Assembly (NCBI GenBank): GCA_017880775.1
Contig: JADGRQ010000007.1
Location: forward strand, 1 to 64,000
DNA: 64,000 nt
Source: Burkholderiales bacterium
GTDB taxonomy: Bacteria > Pseudomonadota > Gammaproteobacteria > Burkholderiales > SG8-39
Direction of reading: 5' to 3'
The translations under genes and the position numbers were made by a program. Of this stretch, positions 59,604 through 64,000 are shown piece after piece. The notes below the pieces were generated by a model. It ran no database searches, was not told the origin of the DNA, and saw only the letters and a program-made list of their open reading frames with translations. Numbering within the stretch: position 1 is the first letter of the stretch; the number at the start of each line of letters is the position of its first letter.

Positions 59604-60346
59604 GCGCGCTGCTCTCGGCCCGCGGTCTGGGCAAGCACTTCGACGGCGTGGTCGCCGCCGAGCAGGTGACGATCGACGTCTGCGCCGGCGAGCGCCTCGG
59701 CCTGATCGGCAGCAACGGCGCCGGCAAGACCACGTTCGTCAACATGATCACCGGCTACCTGAAGCCGGACACGGGTGCGATCGTGCTCGACGGCCGCGAC
59801 ATCACGCCGCTCGGGCCGCGGGAAATCTCGCGCCTGGGCGTCGCGCGCTCGTTCCAGATCCCGCAGCTGTGCCCGGAGATGAGCGTGCTCGACAACATGC
59901 TGGTGGCGGCCGCGTGCGGCGACGGCGCGCTGTCGTCCTGGCGGCCCGCGCACACCGCGCAGAAGCGCGACCGGGCGCATGCGCTGCTCGAGCGTTTTTC
60001 GCTCGCCGCGCACGCGCTGCGCCGCGTCGCCGAGCTGCCGGGCGGGGTGCGCAAGCTGCTCGACATCGCGATGGCGCTGACCCACCGGCCCCGGCTGCTC
60101 GTGCTCGACGAGCCGACCAGCGGCGTCAGCGTCGAAGAGAAGTTCCCGATGATGGACACCATCATGGCCGCGCTCGGCAGCGAGGGCACCACGGTGCTGT
60201 TCGTAGAGCACGACATGGAGATCGTCACGCGCTACTCGAGCCGCGTGGCGGCGTTCTACAGCGGCCGCATCCTCGCCGACGGACCGCCCGCAAAAGTGCT
60301 CGCCGACGACGACGTGCGCCGTTATGTCACCGGCGGCCGGCGCTAA
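59600..60346 (+). CDS. livG: ABC transporter ATPase, LivG type
   Basis: A 248-residue ATPase with Walker A GSNGAGKT, the LivG-specific block PREISRLGVARSFQIPQL, a signature-like LPGGVRKLL, and Walker B LLVLDEPTSGVS. The usual signature glycine and serine (LSGGQ/LSYG) is altered to LPGGV. Confidence 0.92.
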   Translation: MSALLSARGLGKHFDGVVAAEQVTIDVCAGERLGLIGSNGAGKTTFVNMITGYLKPDTGAIVLDGRDITPLGPREISRLGVARSFQIPQLCPEMSVLDNMLVAAACGDGALSSWRPAHTAQKRDRAHALLERFSLAAHALRRVAELPGGVRKLLDIAMALTHRPRLLVLDEPTSGVSVEEKFPMMDTIMAALGSEGTTVLFVEHDMEIVTRYSSRVAAFYSGRILADGPPAKVLADDDVRRYVTGGRR

Positions 60347-60360
60347 AGGGACGCAGAGAC

Positions 60361-61002
60361 ATGCTGAAGATCGATTCGGTCCACGTCACCATCGCGTCGG
60401 TGCAGGCGCTGCGCGGATTTTCGCTCGAGGTGGCGAGCGGCAGCATGGTCGGCCTGGTCGGGCGCAACGGCGCGGGCAAGACCAGCCTGATGCGCACCAT
60501 CATGGGCCACCTCCCGCCCGGTGCGGGCTCGCTCGCCTTCGACGGTGCGGACCTCGCGCGCGTGCCGCGCCACGCGCGCGCGGGCCTGGGCGTCGGCTAC
60601 ATGCCGGAAGACCGCGGCCTGGTGCCGGAACTGACGGTGGAAGAAAACATCCTCGTGCCGGTGTGGGTGTCGAAGACGCTGAAGGTGGACGAGCGCCTGC
60701 GCTTCGTCTACGAAGTGCTGCCGGAACTGCGCGAGATGCGCGAGCGGCGTGCGCTGCTGCTCTCGGGCGGCCAGCAGAAGCTGGTGGCGCTGGCGCGTGC
60801 GCTGGCGGTCGGCACGCGGCTGCTGCTGCTCGACGAGCCGTTCGAAGGCCTCGCCCCGGCGCTGGCGCAGCGCCTGTCGGAGGTGATCGCGGACATGCGC
60901 GGCACGGGGCTCACGATGCTGCTGTCGCAGTCCGACCTGAACCATTCGCGCTCGCTGATCGACCGTGAAGTGGTGATCGAGCGCGGGGCGAACGCGGCCT
61001 AG
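60361..61002 (+). CDS. livF: ABC transporter ATPase, LivF type
   Basis: A 213-residue ATPase with GRNGAGKT, LGVGYMPEDRGLVPELTVEENI (LivF-like), LSGGQQKLVALARAL and LLLLDEPFEGLAP. It is somewhat shorter than typical LivF (about 235), ending at VVIERGANAA. Its stop shares CTAG (60999-61002) with the convergent aldolase gene. Confidence 0.92.
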   Translation: MLKIDSVHVTIASVQALRGFSLEVASGSMVGLVGRNGAGKTSLMRTIMGHLPPGAGSLAFDGADLARVPRHARAGLGVGYMPEDRGLVPELTVEENILVPVWVSKTLKVDERLRFVYEVLPELREMRERRALLLSGGQQKLVALARALAVGTRLLLLDEPFEGLAPALAQRLSEVIADMRGTGLTMLLSQSDLNHSRSLIDREVVIERGANAA

Positions 61003-61781
61003 CCGAAACCGCGCACCAACCCCGCCTGCGCGGTCGCGGCCTTCATCAGCAGCGAAAAATCCGACCCGGCGAGGATCAACTGCACGCCCATCCGGATGTG
61101 CCGCTCGAGCAGCTCCGGCGTATACAACCCGCCCATGCCCGGAAACTTGCCGTGCTTGCGGCAGGCCGCAATCACCTTGCGGTAAGCCTCCGCCACGCGC
61201 GGGTCGTCGAACTGCCCCGGAATCCCCAGCTCGAAGCACAGGTCGTTAGTGCCGACGAGCAGCGCATCGATCCCCGGCACGGCGGCGATCGCGTCGCAGT
61301 TCTCGATTCCCTGCGGCGATTCGAGCATCACCACCACCAGGGTCTCCCCATTGACGATGCGCGCGACCTCGCCCACCGGCATCGGCGCGAAGCCGAGCTG
61401 CTGCAGGCCGCCGCCCATCGAGCGGCGGCCGACGGGCGGGAAACGGCATGCGTCGGCGACGCGGCGCGCCACTTCGGCGGTCTCGACATGCGGCACGACG
61501 ATGCCCTGCGCGCCGTTGTCGAGCATGCGGCTGGCGAGCCAGTGCTCGAGGCCCGCCACACGCACCACCGGCGTGATGCCGACGGCGAGCGAGGCCGACG
61601 CGATCTGCGCCGCGGTGTCGCTGCCCATCGAGCTGTGCTCGCAGTCGATGAACAGCCAGTCGAAGCCGGCGGTCTTCGCGATCTGCGCGATGTCGACCGT
61701 GCGCGCCTGGCGCAGGCCCAGGCCGATGGCAAGCTTGCCCGCGCGCAGGTTGCGCAGGGCGTGGTTGGCGACGGTGCTCAT
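60999..61781 (-). CDS. HpcH/HpaI family aldolase
   Basis: A 260-residue class II aldolase. FDWLFIDCEHSSMGSD, QGIVVPHVETAEVARR, VVVMLESPQGIENCD (metal Glu) and DALLVGTNDLCFELG (metal Asp) are the HpaI/RhmA/GarL blocks. These enzymes split 2-keto-3-deoxy acids into pyruvate and an aldehyde. The exact substrate is unknown. Confidence 0.92.
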   Translation of the reverse strand: MSTVANHALRNLRAGKLAIGLGLRQARTVDIAQIAKTAGFDWLFIDCEHSSMGSDTAAQIASASLAVGITPVVRVAGLEHWLASRMLDNGAQGIVVPHVETAEVARRVADACRFPPVGRRSMGGGLQQLGFAPMPVGEVARIVNGETLVVVMLESPQGIENCDAIAAVPGIDALLVGTNDLCFELGIPGQFDDPRVAEAYRKVIAACRKHGKFPGMGGLYTPELLERHIRMGVQLILAGSDFSLLMKAATAQAGLVRGFG

Positions 61782-61919
61782 GGGGCTCCTCCCAGTGGAT
61801 GCAAGGCAGTCGGTGTGCTGCCGCCGCTGAAATACGTCGGCCGGCATTGCGGATAGTTTACGCACCCCCGGAACTGCCTGCCGTCTTCCGGGCGCGTGCG
61901 TTCGCGGATTCCCGGGAAT

Positions 61920-61939
61920 AACTGGAGATATGTACAGTA
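61920..61939. promoter_or_regulatory. LexA-like (SOS) box upstream of the UvrD-type helicase
   Basis: AACTGGAGATATGTACAGTA agrees with the E. coli LexA consensus at 16 of 20 positions by eye. The right half (ACAGTA) is perfect; the left half has CTGG instead of CTGT. It ends 19 bp before the GTG start. Confidence 0.6.
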
Positions 61940-61958
61940 TTCCCCTATAGTTGCCCCC

Positions 61959-63962
61959 GTGGCAACCATCACCGCCTTCGACCGCCTGAATCCCGCCCAG
62001 CGCGCTGCGGCCCGCTTCGGCGAGGCCGGCCCGCTGCTCATCATCGCCGGCGCGGGCACCGGCAAGACCAACACGCTCGCGCACCGCGTGGCGCACCTGG
62101 TGCTGGAGGGGGCGAGTCCCGAGCGGATCCTGCTGCTCACCTTCACGCGCCGCGCCGCCGTGGAGATGACGCGCCGCGCGCAGCGCATCGTCGGCGAGGT
62201 CCTGAAGGAAGTGAGGCTGCCGTGGTCGGGCACGTTTCACTCGATCGCGAACCGGCTGATCCGGCGCTACGCGCAGCGCCTGGGACTGGATGAGAATTTC
62301 AGCGTGCTCGACCGCGGCGACGCGGCCGACCTGATGGACGTCGAGCGCCACGCGCGTGGACTGTCGAAAGCGGAGAAGCGTTTCCCGCGCAAGGACACCT
62401 GCCTCGCGATCTATTCGCACCGCGTGAATACGCAGGCGCCGCTCGCCGCCACGCTGCGCGATGTGTTCCCGTGGTGCGCCGAGTGGGAGGACGAACTGAC
62501 CGGGCTGTACCGCGCCTACGTAGAGCGCAAGCTCGCCAACCAGGCGCTCGATTACGACGACCTGCTGCTTTACTGGCACGTGATGATGGCGGACGAAGGC
62601 CTCGCGCGCGAGATCGGCGCGCAGTTCGACCGGATCCTGGTGGACGAGTACCAGGACACCAATGTGCTGCAGGCGCAGATCCTCAAGCTCCTGCGGCCCT
62701 CCGGGGAGGGCGTGACCGTGGTCGGCGACGACGCGCAGTCGATCTACTCGTTTCGCGCCGCCACCGTCGAGAACATCCTCGGCTTTCCCGCCCAGTACGC
62801 GCCGAGCGCGCAGGTCGTGACGCTGGAAGAGAACTTCCGCTCCACGCAAGAGATCCTCGATGCGGCGAACGCGCTGATCGGCGAGGGGCATCGACAGTAC
62901 CGGAAGGACCTGCGGGCGAAGCGCGGAGCAGGCGAAAAGCCGAGGCTGGTGACGGTGCTGGACGACCGCGGGCAGGCCGAGTACGTGGTGACGCGGGTGC
63001 TGGAAGCGCGCGAGCGCGGCGTGCTGCTCAAAAAACAGGCGGTGCTGTTCAGGAGTTCCCATCACTCCGACGTGCTGGAGCTGGAACTGGTGCGGCGGAA
63101 CATTCCTTACGTGAAGTACGGGGGTCTCAAGTTCCTCGAAGCGGCGCACGTGAAGGATCTGCTCTCGGTGCTGCGCTGGGCGGACAACCCGAAGAACCGC
63201 GTCGCGGCGTTCCGCGCGCTGCAGCTGCAGCAGGGCATCGGGCCGGGCATCGCGACGAGGATCTGCGAGCAGTTCGAGGCGAATGCGTATTCGTGGATGA
63301 GCCTGAAGACCCATTTGCCGGAGTTCGACGCCCTGATGGCCGGTCTTGGCAGCCCGCAAACGCCATGGCCCGGCCAGGTCGCGCGCGTGCGCGAGTGGTA
63401 CGAGCCGATGCTCGAGCGTCTCTACGAGGGCGCGCAGGTTCGCTCCGGCGACCTCGTGCAGCTCGAGCGGATCTCGCAGCAGTATTCGACGCGCGAGCGT
63501 TTTCTCACCGAGCTCGCGCTCGACCCGCCGCAGGCCACCGGCGACCGCGCGGGCGACCCGCTGCTCGACGAAGACTATCTGGTGCTCTCGACCATCCACT
63601 CGGCGAAGGGCCAGGAGTGGGACGCGGTGCACCTGCTCAACGTGGCGGATGGAAATTTTCCGTCGGAGTATTCGACCGGCAAACCCGAGCTCATCGAGGA
63701 GGAGCGCCGGCTCCTGTATGTCGCGATGACGCGCGCGAAGAGCGAGCTGCACCTCGTCGCGCCGCTCAAGTATTACGTGACGCAGCAGTCAAAGCGCGGC
63801 GATGCGCACGTCTACGGCGCGAGGAGCCGCTTCCTCACGCGCAAGGTGATGGCGACGCTGGAAGAAACCGTGTGGCCTGCGGGCGAGGGTGGAGTGACTG
63901 AGCCGGCGGGGGACGCGCCGCGGGTGAACGTGGCGGAGAAGCTCCGAGGGATGTGGGGGTAG
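61959..63962 (+). CDS. UvrD/PcrA-type superfamily 1 DNA helicase
   Basis: A 667-residue 3'-5' helicase. Motif I is AGAGTGKT, Ia HRVAHL-LLLTFTRRAA, II VDEYQDTN, III VGDDAQSIYSFRAA, V STIHSAKGQEWDAVHLLNV, VI RRLLYVAMTRAKSELHL. It lacks the long C-terminal tail of E. coli UvrD. The GTG at 61959 opens VATITAFDRLNPAQRAAARF. A LexA-like box upstream fits an SOS repair helicase. A YaiI/YqxD gene starts 11 bp downstream. Confidence 0.92.
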   Translation: MATITAFDRLNPAQRAAARFGEAGPLLIIAGAGTGKTNTLAHRVAHLVLEGASPERILLLTFTRRAAVEMTRRAQRIVGEVLKEVRLPWSGTFHSIANRLIRRYAQRLGLDENFSVLDRGDAADLMDVERHARGLSKAEKRFPRKDTCLAIYSHRVNTQAPLAATLRDVFPWCAEWEDELTGLYRAYVERKLANQALDYDDLLLYWHVMMADEGLAREIGAQFDRILVDEYQDTNVLQAQILKLLRPSGEGVTVVGDDAQSIYSFRAATVENILGFPAQYAPSAQVVTLEENFRSTQEILDAANALIGEGHRQYRKDLRAKRGAGEKPRLVTVLDDRGQAEYVVTRVLEARERGVLLKKQAVLFRSSHHSDVLELELVRRNIPYVKYGGLKFLEAAHVKDLLSVLRWADNPKNRVAAFRALQLQQGIGPGIATRICEQFEANAYSWMSLKTHLPEFDALMAGLGSPQTPWPGQVARVREWYEPMLERLYEGAQVRSGDLVQLERISQQYSTRERFLTELALDPPQATGDRAGDPLLDEDYLVLSTIHSAKGQEWDAVHLLNVADGNFPSEYSTGKPELIEEERRLLYVAMTRAKSELHLVAPLKYYVTQQSKRGDAHVYGARSRFLTRKVMATLEETVWPAGEGGVTEPAGDAPRVNVAEKLRGMWG

Positions 63963-63973
63963 AAACCGACGCC

Positions 63974-64000
63974 ATGCACATCTGGGTCGACGCCGACGCC
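63974..64000 (+). CDS. YaiI/YqxD family protein (UPF0178), first codons only
   Basis: The last 27 bases read MHIWVDADA, the characteristic start of YaiI/YqxD (DUF188) proteins (M-x-I-W-V-D-A-D-A-C-P), predicted PIN-like nucleases. The gene runs off the right edge. Confidence 0.75.

Noticed and set aside
60999-63752. Long minus-strand frame covering the aldolase and extending opposite the helicase
   Set aside because: Only the part up to 61781 has aldolase motifs. The upstream extension is antisense to the helicase and has no family similarity.

Overview
This 64-kb window reads as chromosome from a GC-rich betaproteobacterium, most likely Burkholderiales-like. The evidence is strong high-GC codon use, the parE - small gene - parC order, a PsrA-type fatty-acid regulator beside fadE, LutAB, MnmC, and a Liv-type ABC operon. 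I see no rRNA or tRNA genes, no phage structural genes, no intact transposase and no CRISPR array.

Layout. 1-6.2 kb is core: fadE and its PsrA-like repressor with a palindromic operator, a small secreted protein, an Atm1-type exporter, PBP7 and EgtD. 6.2-12.6 kb is an insert of lower GC with a large P-loop NTPase carrying exact 45-residue tandem repeats and a GHKL (MORC/MutL-like) ATPase fused to a PD-(D/E)xK-like nuclease domain. The second gene has a perfect LexA box in front of it, so it looks like an SOS-controlled defence gene. 12.6-36.7 kb is core again: IclR and LutAB, MnmC, MmsA, an enolase-superfamily enzyme, ParE/ParC, a diguanylate cyclase, CysK and neighbours, an exonuclease, an SDR, a structured RNA candidate with a strong terminator, an OYE-family reductase, a methyltransferase with a late amber codon, DegQ and a PD-(D/E)xK nuclease.

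36.8-54.2 kb is a dense accessory island. It has about a dozen toxin-antitoxin (TA) loci, an Mrr nuclease and four HNH nucleases (two in an overlapping operon with a MazG-type pyrophosphohydrolase, one with a phosphorothioate-binding-like domain). TA blocks repeatedly lie between partial duplications of a neighbouring gene: the start of the PD-(D/E)xK nuclease, the end of a DUF932-like gene (177 bp, twice), the first 612 bp of an M20 peptidase, and the tail of a HIT gene (three times). At least six toxin genes are broken while their antitoxins are intact. The block structure suggests repeated insertion or recombination with toxin loss at the junctions.

54.2-64 kb is core: DUF1330, the ABC-F ATPase Uup, a branched-chain amino acid/amide-type ABC importer (binding protein, terminator, two permeases, two ATPases), an HpcH/HpaI aldolase, a UvrD-type helicase with a LexA-like box, and the first codons of a YaiI/YqxD protein.

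All assignments come from reading the sequence and recognising motifs; no database search was run. Identity figures are counted by eye.
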